In this document: positions 1 through 8,075 of the stretch, one piece after another
How positions within the stretch are numbered: the stretch's first letter is position 1
Layout: each line of letters starts with the position of its first letter
Assembly (NCBI RefSeq): GCF_024648825.1
Contig: NZ_JANBBE010000009.1
Span: 248,001 to 312,000 of the forward strand
Length of the DNA stretch: 64,000 nt
Reading direction: 5' to 3'
From: Lentzea californiensis
GTDB lineage: Bacteria > Actinomycetota > Actinomycetes > Mycobacteriales > Pseudonocardiaceae
The notes under the pieces: generated by a model
Databases searched by the model: none
What the model was told of the DNA's origin: nothing
What the model saw: the letters and a program-made list of their open reading frames with translations, nothing else
Program-made: the position numbers and the translations under genes

Positions 1-1330
1 CCCGAGCGGGATGAAGGCGCTGGGCGACTACATCCACGGCCGCGGCCTGAAGTTCGGCATCTACCAGGCGCCGAACGAGAAGACGTGCGCGCAGGGCACC
101 GGCGCGCACCCCGGTTCGACCGGCAGCAAGGGCCACGAGGTCCAGGACGCGCGGATCTTCGCGTCGTGGGGCGTCGACTACCTGAAGTACGACTGGTGCT
201 CGGGCGCCGGCACCCGGGACGAGCAGATCGCCCGGTTCACGATCATGCGCGACGCCCTGCGCGCCACCGGCCGCCCGATCGTCTACAGCATCAACTCCAA
301 CAGCTTCCACGCCCCCACCGGCGACAGGTACGACTGGAGCGAGGTCGCCGACCTGTGGCGCACCACCGAGGACCTGCTGGACATCTGGCAGAACGGCAAC
401 ACCAACAGCTACCCGATGGGCGTGGGCAACGTCGTCGACATCACCGCCCCGCTCGCCGTGCAGTCCGGTCCCGGCCACTGGAACGACCCGGACATGCTCG
501 TCGTCGGACGCCCCGGCCTCACGCTCACCGAGTCGCGGTCGCACTTCACGCTGTGGTCGCTGATGGCGGCGCCGCTCATGGCGGGCAACGACATCCGCAC
601 CATGTCCGCCGACGTCAGCGCGGTCCTGCGCAACCAGCGCCTGATCACCGTGAACCAGGACAGTCTCGGCGCGGGCGGCCGCCGGGTGCGTGACGACGGC
701 GCCACCGAGGTGTTCGCCAAACCGCTCGCGGACGGCTCGGTCGCCGTCGGCCTGTTCAACCGGGGCGGCGGCACGGCGACCATCGCCACCACGGCCGCCC
801 AGATCGGCCTGTCCGGCAGCAGCTTCACGCTGACGGACCTCTGGACCGGCGGCACGTCCAGCACGTCGGGAGCGATCTCCGCGTCCGTGCCCGCGCACGG
901 CGTCACCGCGTTCCGGGTGACCGGCGGCAATCCGCTGCAGAACACCACCTCCCGGTTGCGCGGAGCCGGGTCGAACCGCTGCCTCGACGTCGAGAACGGG
1001 TCCACGGCGGCAGGGGCCGCGGTCGTGATCCAGGACTGCCTCACCCCGGCCTCCCAGCGGTGGACGTCCTGGACGAACGGTGAGGTCCGCGTGTTCGGCG
1101 ACAAGTGCCTCGACGCGTACGACCAGGGCACCGCCACCGGCACGAGGGTCATCGTCTGGCAGTGCAACGGTCAGGCGAACCAGCGCTGGACGCTGGGCTC
1201 CGACGGGACGCTGCGCAACACGAACGCCGGGCTGTGCCTCGACGTCGAACGGGCCGCGACCGGCAACGGCTCGAAGCTGGTGCTGTGGACCTGCAACGGC
1301 CAGACCAACCAGAGGTGGTCACGATCATGA
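1..1330 (+). CDS. Secreted GH27 alpha-galactosidase with ricin-type CBM13 (5' partial)
   Basis: The frame is already open at base 2 and reads a typical internal GH27 stretch (PSGMKALGDYIHGRGLKFGIY), so the ATG at 11 is internal and the signal peptide and barrel start lie outside the window. The catalytic nucleophile motif KYDWC is at about base 185-199 and the WNDPDM motif carrying the acid/base is at about 479-496. A beta-sandwich domain follows, then a C-terminal ricin-B-like CBM13 (about 940-1325) with QRW repeats (ASQRW, NQRW twice) that bind galactose- or xylose-containing chains. The family removes terminal alpha-1,6-galactose from galactomannan or oligosaccharides outside the cell. The stop codon overlaps the next start (ATGA), so the GH43 gene behind it is probably translationally coupled. 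Confidence 0.93.
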   Translation, partial: PSGMKALGDYIHGRGLKFGIYQAPNEKTCAQGTGAHPGSTGSKGHEVQDARIFASWGVDYLKYDWCSGAGTRDEQIARFTIMRDALRATGRPIVYSINSNSFHAPTGDRYDWSEVADLWRTTEDLLDIWQNGNTNSYPMGVGNVVDITAPLAVQSGPGHWNDPDMLVVGRPGLTLTESRSHFTLWSLMAAPLMAGNDIRTMSADVSAVLRNQRLITVNQDSLGAGGRRVRDDGATEVFAKPLADGSVAVGLFNRGGGTATIATTAAQIGLSGSSFTLTDLWTGGTSSTSGAISASVPAHGVTAFRVTGGNPLQNTTSRLRGAGSNRCLDVENGSTAAGAAVVIQDCLTPASQRWTSWTNGEVRVFGDKCLDAYDQGTATGTRVIVWQCNGQANQRWTLGSDGTLRNTNAGLCLDVERAATGNGSKLVLWTCNGQTNQRWSRS

Positions 1331-3282
1331 GATGGGCTCCCGTCGCGGCGGCGGTGTCCGCCCTCACGCTGGTGGCCGCCGGACTCGCCGCCAGCACGAC
1401 CGCGCAGGCCGCTCCCGGCTGTTCGGTCACCTACACCAAGACCTCCGAGTGGCAGGGCGGCTTCGGCGCCTCCGTGTCCATCACCAACACCGGTGACGCG
1501 ATCACCGCCTGGACGCTCGAGTGGGCGTACGCCTCCGGCCAGCAGGTCGGGCAGCACTGGAACGCCGTGATCACGCAGAGCGGCGGCCAGGTCAGCGCGC
1601 GCAACGCCTCCTACAACGGCTCCGTGCCCGCCGGCGGCAAGGTGGACTTCGGGTTCAACGCCACGTCCGGCTCCGCCAACGCCGACCCGGTGTCGTTCCG
1701 CCTCAACGGAACCACCTGCAACGGCGGCACGGATCCGACGACCACCACCACGACGACGACCACGACGACGTCGACGCCCCTGCCCGCCTCGTTCGGCAAC
1801 CCGGTGCTGTGGCAGGACTTCGCGGACATCGACATCATCCGCGTGGGTGACGCGTACTACTACTCGGCGTCGACCATGCACTACTCGCCGGGGGCGCCGA
1901 TCCTGCGTTCCTACGACCTCGTCAACTGGGAGTTCGCCGGACACTCCGTGCCACGCCTGGACTTCGGCTCCAAGTACGACCTCAACGGCGGCCGGGGTTA
2001 CGTGCGGGGGATCTGGGCTTCGTTCCTCAACCACCGCAAGAGCAACAACACCTTCTACTGGGGCGGGTGCATCGACTTCGCCCAGACCCACATCTACACC
2101 GCCGCGGCCGTGGACGGGCAGTGGTCGAAGCACTCCACCATCAACAAGTGCTACTACGACGCGGGAATGCTGGTCGACGACAACGACACGATGTACGTCG
2201 CGTACGGCAACACCACGATCAGCGTCGCGCAGCTGTCGGCGGACGGGAAGTCGGAAGTGCGGTCGCAGCAGGTGTTCCAGACGCCGTCCAACATCGGCAC
2301 GCTGGAGGGCGCGCGGTTCTACAAGCGCAACGGCAGCTACTACATCTGGCTGACCAGGCCGGCGAACGGCCAGTACGTGCTCAAGTCGTCGAGCCCGTGG
2401 GGCCCCTACACCGTCCAGCAGGTGCTGCTGAACATGCCCACGCCCATCCAGGGCGGGGGAGTCCCGCACCAGGGCGGCATGGTGCAGACGCAGAACGGCG
2501 ACTGGTACTACATGGCGTTCGTGGACGCCTACCCCGGCGGCCGAGTGCCGGTGCTCGCGCCGATCACCTGGACCTCCGACGGCTGGCCGCGCATCACCAC
2601 CGTCAACGGCGGCTGGGGCGCGAACTACCCGATGCCGAACCTGCCCCCGCCACCGCGCCAGGTCAAACCCATGACCGGGGTGGACACCTTCGACGGCACG
2701 AGACTCGGGCCGCAGTGGGAGTGGAACCACAACCCGGACACCACGAAGTACAGCGTCAACAACGGTCTGCGGCTGTCCACCGCGACCGTCACCAACGACC
2801 TGTACAACGCCCGCAACACCCTCACCCACCGAATACAGGGCCCGACCTCGACGGCCACCGTCACGCTCGACCTCGCATCGATGCGCGACGGCGACCGCAC
2901 CGGCCTGGCGATGCTGCGCGACTCCTCGGCGTGGATCGGGGTCAAGCGCGACAGCGGCCGCAACCGCGTGGTCGTGGTCAACGGCCTGACCATGGACAGC
3001 AGCTGGAACACCACCGGCACCGGCACCGAGGTCGCGAGCGCGAACCTCACCGGCACGCGGATCTGGTTGCGCGCCAACGCCGACATCAGACCGGGCAGCG
3101 GACGGCAGGCCCGGTTCTCCTACAGCACGGACGGCGTGAACTTCACGTCGCTGGGCAGCGGCTTCACGCTGAAGAGCGACTGGCAGTTCTTCATGGGCTA
3201 CCGGTTCGGCGTCTTCAACCACGCCACGCAGGCGCTCGGCGGCTCGGTGGGCGTGCAGCGCTTCGAGCTGTCCACGCCGTGA
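1327..3282 (+). CDS. Secreted CBM2-GH43 arabinofuranosidase/xylosidase-like enzyme
   Basis: 651 aa from the ATG at 1327, which overlaps the GH27 stop by four bases. Residues 1-28 form a signal peptide ending TAQAA. A CBM2 follows (about 30-133), beginning PGCSVTYTKTSEWQGGF and closing with a Cys pair. A linker of about 11 consecutive Thr runs to about 152. The GH43 five-bladed propeller (about 154-450) shows the start motif FADIDIIRVGDAYYYSAS with its catalytic Asp, a DAGMLVDDNDTMYVAYG blade and the acid Glu in GTLEGARFY (about 326). The C-terminal 200 residues are a DUF1349/GH43_C2-like beta-sandwich starting VDTFDGTRLGPQW. The likely role is cleavage of arabinose or xylose side groups from hemicellulose at a cellulose-bound surface. 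The exact substrate cannot be read from sequence. Confidence 0.93.
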   Translation: MRWAPVAAAVSALTLVAAGLAASTTAQAAPGCSVTYTKTSEWQGGFGASVSITNTGDAITAWTLEWAYASGQQVGQHWNAVITQSGGQVSARNASYNGSVPAGGKVDFGFNATSGSANADPVSFRLNGTTCNGGTDPTTTTTTTTTTTSTPLPASFGNPVLWQDFADIDIIRVGDAYYYSASTMHYSPGAPILRSYDLVNWEFAGHSVPRLDFGSKYDLNGGRGYVRGIWASFLNHRKSNNTFYWGGCIDFAQTHIYTAAAVDGQWSKHSTINKCYYDAGMLVDDNDTMYVAYGNTTISVAQLSADGKSEVRSQQVFQTPSNIGTLEGARFYKRNGSYYIWLTRPANGQYVLKSSSPWGPYTVQQVLLNMPTPIQGGGVPHQGGMVQTQNGDWYYMAFVDAYPGGRVPVLAPITWTSDGWPRITTVNGGWGANYPMPNLPPPPRQVKPMTGVDTFDGTRLGPQWEWNHNPDTTKYSVNNGLRLSTATVTNDLYNARNTLTHRIQGPTSTATVTLDLASMRDGDRTGLAMLRDSSAWIGVKRDSGRNRVVVVNGLTMDSSWNTTGTGTEVASANLTGTRIWLRANADIRPGSGRQARFSYSTDGVNFTSLGSGFTLKSDWQFFMGYRFGVFNHATQALGGSVGVQRFELSTP

Positions 3283-3286
3283 CAGC

Positions 3287-3622
3287 TCAGAGGTAGCAGC
3301 AGAACAGCGCACTGAGCACCGCGCCGGTCACGGCGGCGACGAGGACCGCCGCCGCCGTGACCAGGAGGTGACGCCGCCGCGCTGCCCGGACGAGCCGGGG
3401 CAGGACGGCGGCGGGCACTTCCGGTTCGGTGCCCAGCGACTGCAACGCCCACGCCTCCGGCACGCGTGACAACAGGGCCGTCACCCCCGCGAGCCCGCAG
3501 ACCTCGCGCTCGCACGACGCGCACTGCGCGAGGTGCTGCTCGTAGGCCAGCCGTTCCGCGGTCGACAGCGCCCCCAGGACGTAGGCGCCGTCCCACTCCC
3601 GGAACGGATCCGGTGTGTTCAC
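3287..3622 (-). CDS. Zinc-finger anti-sigma factor (RskA/ZAS type)
   Basis: 111 aa from a GTG that overlaps the sigma-factor stop as GTGA, so it is co-translated with its target. The N-terminal half has the anti-sigma signature AYVLGALSTAERLAYEQHLAQ followed by H-x3-C-x2-C (HLAQCASC), a zinc-binding ZAS motif that normally clamps an ECF sigma factor. A single membrane segment lies near the C-terminus (HLLVTAAAVLVAAVTGAVLS), and only about six residues (FCCYL region) follow it. The extracytoplasmic sensor domain usual in RskA-like proteins is therefore missing, so any signal would have to reach it inside or within the membrane. It ends four bases from the convergent GH43 gene. Confidence 0.85.
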   Translation of the reverse strand: MNTPDPFREWDGAYVLGALSTAERLAYEQHLAQCASCEREVCGLAGVTALLSRVPEAWALQSLGTEPEVPAAVLPRLVRAARRRHLLVTAAAVLVAAVTGAVLSALFCCYL

Positions 3623-4104
3623 CGCCCTGTGACCCCGTTCTCCTGCAAGGCCAGTCTCAGCGCCCGCAGGCCGTAGTGCAGCCGCGACTTCACGGTGCCC
3701 TGCGGCACCTCCAGCGCGTCGGCGAGCTCCGCGATGGACTCGCCGCGGTAGTAGGCCCGCACGATCACCTGCCGGTGCTCCGGTTTGAGCGTGGACAGGG
3801 CGTCGGCGACGAGCCAGGCGTCGAGCGTGGAGTCGGTGTGGTCGGCCCGCGAACGTTCGGGCAGGCTCTCCGAGTCGACCTCCCACCGGGCACGGGCGCT
3901 GCGCCGTTCGTCGATGGCGTAGTTGCGCGCCACGGCGTAGAGCCACGCCTTGGACGCCGACGAACCCTGCTCCAGGACCTCGGGATGGCGCCAGGCGCGC
4001 AGCAGGGCCTCCTGGACGATGTCCTCGGCGAGCTGCTGGTCCCCGGTCAGCCGCAGGGCGTAGCGCCACAGTGCGGCGGCGTGGCCGTCGTGCAGCGCGC
4101 GCAA
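3619..4104 (-). CDS. ECF RNA polymerase sigma factor (SigK/SigL-like)
   Basis: 161 aa as drawn from a TTG at 4104. Region 2 (RYALRLTGDQQLAEDIVQEALLRAW) binds core polymerase and the -10 element. Region 4 (LKPEHRQVIVRAYYRGESIAELADAL) carries the helix-turn-helix for the -35 element. Together with the overlapping ZAS anti-sigma gene it forms a standard sigma/anti-sigma pair that controls a stress or envelope regulon. The start is unclear: coding resemblance continues upstream (IKNDHIALLRALHDG), and a strong AGGAGGGG Shine-Dalgarno sits at about 4133-4140, but no ATG, GTG or TTG lies in this frame at proper spacing from it. The true start may be a rare codon (GTC or ATC) near 4119-4122, or the TTG used here. 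Confidence 0.88.
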   Translation of the reverse strand: MRALHDGHAAALWRYALRLTGDQQLAEDIVQEALLRAWRHPEVLEQGSSASKAWLYAVARNYAIDERRSARARWEVDSESLPERSRADHTDSTLDAWLVADALSTLKPEHRQVIVRAYYRGESIAELADALEVPQGTVKSRLHYGLRALRLALQENGVTGR

Positions 4105-4169
4105 CAGGGCGATGTGGTCGTTCTTGATGACGCACCCCTCCTAAACAGCCAGCCAGGAGTCTTGTTCGA

Positions 4170-4184
4170 AACGCCTAGGGCGTT
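4170..4184. promoter_or_regulatory. Inverted repeat upstream of the ECF sigma gene
   Basis: AACGCC-TAG-GGCGTT is a perfect inverted repeat 66-80 bases upstream of the sigma factor TTG. It lies where the promoter should be. The minus strand reads GGAAC at its upstream edge, which resembles an ECF -35 element, but no convincing -10 could be fixed. It may be an operator or part of an autoregulated promoter. Confidence 0.35.
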
Positions 4185-4193
4185 CCGAACCCA

Positions 4194-4252
4194 AGGTTGA
4201 TGAGGGGAGCTTTCATAAACCTGAGGTTTATGAAAGCTCCCCTCATCAACCT
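4194..4252. repeat. Perfect 59-bp palindrome (28-bp arms, 3-nt loop)
   Basis: The arms 4194-4221 and 4225-4252 are exact reverse complements separated by TGA. The arms are AT-richer than the flanking DNA and contain ATGAAAGCTCCCCTCATC reading outward on both strands. It sits between the sigma gene promoter and the crotonase stop. It could be a transcription terminator for the crotonase operon (no T-tract), a small palindromic repeat dispersed in the genome, or a cruciform-forming site. Confidence 0.8.
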
Positions 4253-4304
4253 CAGGGGCTTGTGGCGGCGATGCCGCTCTGAGACAGAACGTCTGGCCGG
4301 GCGC

Positions 4305-5078
4305 CTAGGTGCGGAACACCGGGGAGCGCTTGCCGAGGAACGCCGCTGTGCCCTCACGCATGTCGTCGGTGGTGAAGGCGTGCCGGAACGCCTCGAGCTC
4401 GGCGTGCAGTCCCAGGCCGACGGGCAGGCCGTCCGCGGCGTTGATCACCGACTTGCACGCGGCGACGGCGGCGGGTGAGTTGGCGGCGATGTCGGCGAGC
4501 ACCAGCCGTGCGGCGGCGAGCATCTCCTCGCGGGTGTCGAAGACCTGGTTCACCAGGCCGGTGCGGTGCGCCTCCGCCGCGTCCACCCGGCGGCCGGAGT
4601 AGATCATCTCGCGGGCCCGCGCCACGCCGACCCGCCGGAACAACCTGACGCAGCCACCGAAACCGGGGATCAGCCCGAGGAGCACCTCCGGCTGCCCGAA
4701 CACGGCCTTGCGGGTGGCGTAGACGAAGTCGCACGCCAGCGCCATCTCGCAGCCGCCGCCGAGCGCGTAGCCGTCGACGCAGGCGACCACGGGGACGGGG
4801 AGCCGTTCGAGCAGGCACGTCACCTCCTGGCCCAGCGCGCCGAACGCCTCGCCCTCCTCCGGGGTCATGGCCGCCATCTCGCGGATGTCGGCGCCCGCGA
4901 TGAACGCCGGTCCCTCGGAGCCCGTGAGCAGGACCGCACGCGGACCGGAGAGGGTCGACAGCAGGTGGCGCAGTTCGGTGAGGGTCCGCTGGGACAGGGC
5001 GTTGCGGGCGTGCGGGCGGTTCACGGTCACCGTCAGCACGCCGCCCTGCTCGTCGAGCACGAGGTTCTGATAGTCCAC
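4305..5078 (-). CDS. Enoyl-CoA hydratase/isomerase family protein (crotonase)
   Basis: 257 aa from a GTG at 5078. The fold is diagnosed by the oxyanion-hole and substrate motifs: GADIREMAA (about residue 62-70), YALGGGCEMALACDF with one conserved Glu and FGQPEVLLGLIPGFGG with the second. Both Glu positions used by true hydratases are therefore present. Family members hydrate or isomerise enoyl-CoA thioesters in fatty-acid or amino-acid breakdown. Only 10 bases separate it from the reductase gene upstream, which itself overlaps the adenylating-enzyme gene, so the three are one operon. That context suggests an acyl substrate prepared or modified by those partners, but this is inference. Confidence 0.9.
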   Translation of the reverse strand: MDYQNLVLDEQGGVLTVTVNRPHARNALSQRTLTELRHLLSTLSGPRAVLLTGSEGPAFIAGADIREMAAMTPEEGEAFGALGQEVTCLLERLPVPVVACVDGYALGGGCEMALACDFVYATRKAVFGQPEVLLGLIPGFGGCVRLFRRVGVARAREMIYSGRRVDAAEAHRTGLVNQVFDTREEMLAAARLVLADIAANSPAAVAACKSVINAADGLPVGLGLHAELEAFRHAFTTDDMREGTAAFLGKRSPVFRT

Positions 5079-5088
5079 TGTGGTCTCC

Positions 5089-6321
5089 TCACGAGTCCCA
5101 GATCGCGCCGTAGGCGGGGATTCCCCTGGCCTCCAGCTCTTCGACGACGTGCCAGGTGGTCTGTTTGTTCGAGATGCAGATGACCGCTTCCGCGTCGAAG
5201 CGGCGGCAGGCGTCGTGCGCGAGCGCGACCAGGTCCGGCTTGCCCTGACCGGCGGTGTCCCAGACGACGGCGCCGGGCTGCGCGTCGAGGATCTCGTCGA
5301 CCAGCGCGTCCCCGTAGGTGCGGCGCGGGTCGCGGGTCGACCACACCAGCGTCGCCGGCGCGGTGCGGGCGAGCAGGTGGGGCAGGCAGGGGCCGATGCC
5401 GCTGCCGGTCGCCACCCAGACCACGCGGTGGAACAGCTTGTCGATGTTGCCGACGCCCGCGGTCGGGATCCCCTTCACCCACAGGTGGCTCGGCTGGTCG
5501 GCGATGAGCTTCGCCGTCCAGTCGCCGGCTCGGGAGATGGTGAGCCGGAAGCCGGAGCGTCCCGGCGCGGGGACGTTCGCGAACGAGTGCCATTCCAGCA
5601 ACGGGTTGCGGCTCACCGCCGTCGAGGAGCCCGCGAACGGCGTGACGCCGTGGTCGAACGACACCAGTGCGACGTGCGGGGACGGACTGACGATCCGCAC
5701 CGGCACGCGCCGCAGCCGGAGCCACGGCAGCGCGACGCTGGCCACCACGAGGGCGAGCGGCCAGAGGAACACCGGGTTCGAGACGGCGGCCAGCGCGGCG
5801 AACAGCACGAGCACCGTCCAGCCGCCGAACCGGTGCGACCGCTCGAAGAGGTCGTGGTGGCGCGCGCGGAGCCGGGGGAGCGCGAGCACCGTCATCGCGA
5901 CGAGCAGGGCGAGGATCGTCCAGCTCAGCGCGACCGGCAGTGCGCCGCGCGTGGTGACGGCGAGCGGGAGGAACCAGGCCACGGCGCAGACGGCGGCTCC
6001 GACGTGCAGGCCACCGAAGTGGTAGACCTTGCCCAGCGTCCACCGCACCCGCAACGGCCAGTGCTTCGGCGCGCTGGTGGCCAGCCGGAACAGCAGGTTG
6101 ATCACCAGCTGCTGGCGGACCAGTGCGGCGAGGGCCACGTTGACGACCACGAGCGTGGTCAGCACGTCCGGCTCGCCCCGCCAGTCGCCGGTCACGGCGA
6201 AGACCAGGTTCGCGAGCACGACCGTCGCGGCGAGCCGGTTGTGGTGGGTGAACGGGCGCCGGCGCAGCACCGCGCGGAGGGAGCGATCCGCCGGCGGCAG
6301 GACGACCTCGTGCAGCGTCAT
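5089..6321 (-). CDS. Integral membrane FAD/NAD(P)-binding oxidoreductase (TmpL C-terminal-like)
   Basis: 410 aa, ATG at 6321 overlapping the preceding stop (ATGA). The N-terminal 200 residues hold about five to six hydrophobic segments (about 30-47, 52-75, 102-122, 128-148, 167-200). His pairs flank the segments: H101/H106 (YHFGGLH) and H155/H156/H163 (RHHDLFERSHRFGGW), a layout reminiscent of the b-haem ligands of ferric-reductase-like proteins. The C-terminal half resembles a ferredoxin-NADP reductase module, with a flavin-side stretch near 255-272 and the nucleotide motif VATGSGIGP (303-311). In fungal TmpL one polypeptide carries an AMP-binding domain, six membrane helices and an FAD/NAD(P) domain. 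Here the first part is the adjacent gene. The substrate is unknown. Confidence 0.8.
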   Translation of the reverse strand: MTLHEVVLPPADRSLRAVLRRRPFTHHNRLAATVVLANLVFAVTGDWRGEPDVLTTLVVVNVALAALVRQQLVINLLFRLATSAPKHWPLRVRWTLGKVYHFGGLHVGAAVCAVAWFLPLAVTTRGALPVALSWTILALLVAMTVLALPRLRARHHDLFERSHRFGGWTVLVLFAALAAVSNPVFLWPLALVVASVALPWLRLRRVPVRIVSPSPHVALVSFDHGVTPFAGSSTAVSRNPLLEWHSFANVPAPGRSGFRLTISRAGDWTAKLIADQPSHLWVKGIPTAGVGNIDKLFHRVVWVATGSGIGPCLPHLLARTAPATLVWSTRDPRRTYGDALVDEILDAQPGAVVWDTAGQGKPDLVALAHDACRRFDAEAVICISNKQTTWHVVEELEARGIPAYGAIWDS

Positions 6322-7856
6322 GCCACGGGCTCCCGCCGCAGTCCGTCCACATGCGACAGCAGAGCGCGCCGGTCGACCTTGCCGCGGTCGGTCGTCGGCA
6401 GCGTGTCGACCGGGACGATCAACGTCGGCACGCAGTAGTACGGCAGCCGTTGCGAGACCGCCCGCCGCGCCTGCTCCGGCGTCGCGGTGCCGGGGCTGAT
6501 GAACCCGACGAGCTTCCCGTCGTGCACCACGGTCGTGGCGCGGTCGCAGTCCTCCGCGCGTTCCAGCGCGGCGGTGACCGCGTCCAGCTCGACGCGGAAC
6601 CCGCGCACCTTGACCTGGTCGTCGGTGCGGCCGCGGTGTTCCAGCCGGCCCTCGCGCGTCCACCTGGCGAGGTCGCGCGTGCGGAACATCAGGTGGTCGC
6701 CGCCGAGGAACGGATCGGGGCGGTAGCGCTCCGACGTGAGGTCGAGGTCGCCCAGATACCCCGCCGTCACGCACGCCCCGCCGGCCCACATCTCCCCGAC
6801 CGCGCCGATGGGGCACGGCAGCAGGTCGTCGTCGAGCACGTAGACGGTCGTGTTCGGCACCGGCCTGCCGATGGTGAGCTGCCCGGTGCCCGGTTCGTAG
6901 CGGTGCACCGTGTTGACGATGGTGACCTCGGTGGGACCGCAGGCGTTGTGGAAGGCCACGCGGCGGGCCCACTCGTCCGCGAGGGCCTGCGGGCAGCGCT
7001 CACCGGCGACCGCGACCGTGCGCACCCGTTGACACGCGGCGGGATCCAGCGTCGCCAGCACGCTGGGCGTGGCGATCACGACGTCCACCGTGCTCGCCGT
7101 CCGCGCGAGGTCGTCGCCGCGGATCACCAGCGTGCCGCCGTTGGCGAGCGTGCCGAGGATCTCCCACATCGCCATGTCGAAGGCGATGTTGAGCAGCTGG
7201 GACACCCTGACCCCCGGGGCGACGCCCAGAGAACCGGGCGCCGTCAGCAGGACGTTGCACAGGTTGGCGTGGGAGACCCGCACCCCGTTGGGACGGCCGG
7301 TGGTGCCGGAGGTGAAGATGACGGCGGCGATGTCCGACTCCGCCGTGATGGTGCGGCAGAACGCGCTGACGTCGGGCAGGGTGTCGATCGTGACGATCGT
7401 GGCCAGGTGAGGGGGCAGCGAGGCCGCGTCCGCGGTCGTCGTGAGCACCACGTCGACGTGCGCGGCCCGGACGATGTGCCGCAGGTGGGCCTCCGGGGTG
7501 ATGCGCACGTCCTGCGGCACGTAGGCCGCTCCCGCCTTGAGCACCGCAAGGATGCCCACCACCATGGAGATCGATCGCGTCAGGAACAGTCCCACGTGGT
7601 CGCCGGGGCGCACACCGCGCCGGACCAGCAGCTCGGCCAGCAGCGTGGCTCTCGAGTCCAGCTCCCCGTAGGTCAGGGAATCGCCGAGGTGCTCCACGGC
7701 TGTCAGGTGCGGGCGCCGCGCCGCGTGCGTTTCGAAGGCGTGGTGGACGTGGTCGGACGGAGGGGTCCGGACGGGACCGGCGCCGAACACCTGGAACAGT
7801 TCGCGGTCGGCGGGGGACAGGTCGAACAGGGCGGATTCCTGGAACACGGCTGTCAC
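6318..7856 (-). CDS. Stand-alone adenylation-domain enzyme (NRPS-like, no carrier domain)
   Basis: 512 aa from the GTG at 7856, chosen because AAAGGG lies about nine bases upstream; a second GTG at 7847 is possible. Core motifs run in order: A3 FTSGTTGRPNGVRVSH (181-196), A4 FDMAMWE (226-232), A5 NACGPTEVT (304-312), A7 RTRDLARW, A8 GRTDDQVKVRGFRVE and A10 DRGKVDRRAL with the catalytic Lys. The Asp of A4, which holds the alpha-amino group in amino-acid-activating domains, is retained. An amino acid or close analogue is therefore a reasonable substrate. No thiolation or condensation domain follows; instead the stop overlaps the membrane reductase start by ATGA. The enzyme probably forms an aminoacyl-AMP used together with that membrane partner. 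Confidence 0.88.
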   Translation of the reverse strand: MTAVFQESALFDLSPADRELFQVFGAGPVRTPPSDHVHHAFETHAARRPHLTAVEHLGDSLTYGELDSRATLLAELLVRRGVRPGDHVGLFLTRSISMVVGILAVLKAGAAYVPQDVRITPEAHLRHIVRAAHVDVVLTTTADAASLPPHLATIVTIDTLPDVSAFCRTITAESDIAAVIFTSGTTGRPNGVRVSHANLCNVLLTAPGSLGVAPGVRVSQLLNIAFDMAMWEILGTLANGGTLVIRGDDLARTASTVDVVIATPSVLATLDPAACQRVRTVAVAGERCPQALADEWARRVAFHNACGPTEVTIVNTVHRYEPGTGQLTIGRPVPNTTVYVLDDDLLPCPIGAVGEMWAGGACVTAGYLGDLDLTSERYRPDPFLGGDHLMFRTRDLARWTREGRLEHRGRTDDQVKVRGFRVELDAVTAALERAEDCDRATTVVHDGKLVGFISPGTATPEQARRAVSQRLPYYCVPTLIVPVDTLPTTDRGKVDRRALLSHVDGLRREPVA

Positions 7857-8036
7857 GGCGGGTGCCCTTTCGTGAGCGGTACGTGGGCAACCGCTTGAAC
7901 GAGACAGCCCGCCGGGAAGTTCACGTCGTGTCGAATCACCCGTCGAATCGAAAAGTGCTTGTGGTGTAAAGCTTCTGGCAGCAAAGGAGCTGTGGTGTCC
8001 CGTCACCCGGACGGATGATCCCGTGCTCCTGCGTTT

Positions 8037-8075
8037 GTCATAGACGTCTGCGCATATGAGCATCTGTCCTATGAC
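8037..8075. promoter_or_regulatory. Inverted repeat around the start of the Cys-rich gene
   Basis: GTCATAG (8037-8043) and CTATGAC (8069-8075) are perfect reverse complements 25 bases apart. They span both candidate ATG codons (8056 and 8071) of the metal-binding protein gene, and no Shine-Dalgarno precedes either ATG. The repeat could be an operator for a metal sensor, or part of a leaderless promoter. It does not resemble a standard Zur box. Confidence 0.35.

Noticed and set aside
1739..1777. ACC/ACG triplet run looking like a microsatellite
   Set aside because: It encodes the Thr linker between CBM2 and GH43 in frame, a usual feature of such enzymes.
1171..3312. 713-codon open frame antisense to the GH27/GH43 genes
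   Set aside because: It mirrors a real gene with signal peptide and family motifs. Its own product has low-complexity Val/Arg/Gly composition typical of antisense frames in high-GC DNA.
5033..6352. 439-codon frame overlapping the membrane reductase
   Set aside because: Arg/Pro/Ala-rich product without helices or motifs; the other frame shows membrane segments and an NAD(P) motif.
6318..7856. Start of an NRPS biosynthetic cluster
   Set aside because: No carrier, condensation or thioesterase domains or tailoring genes are present; the partners are a membrane reductase and a crotonase.
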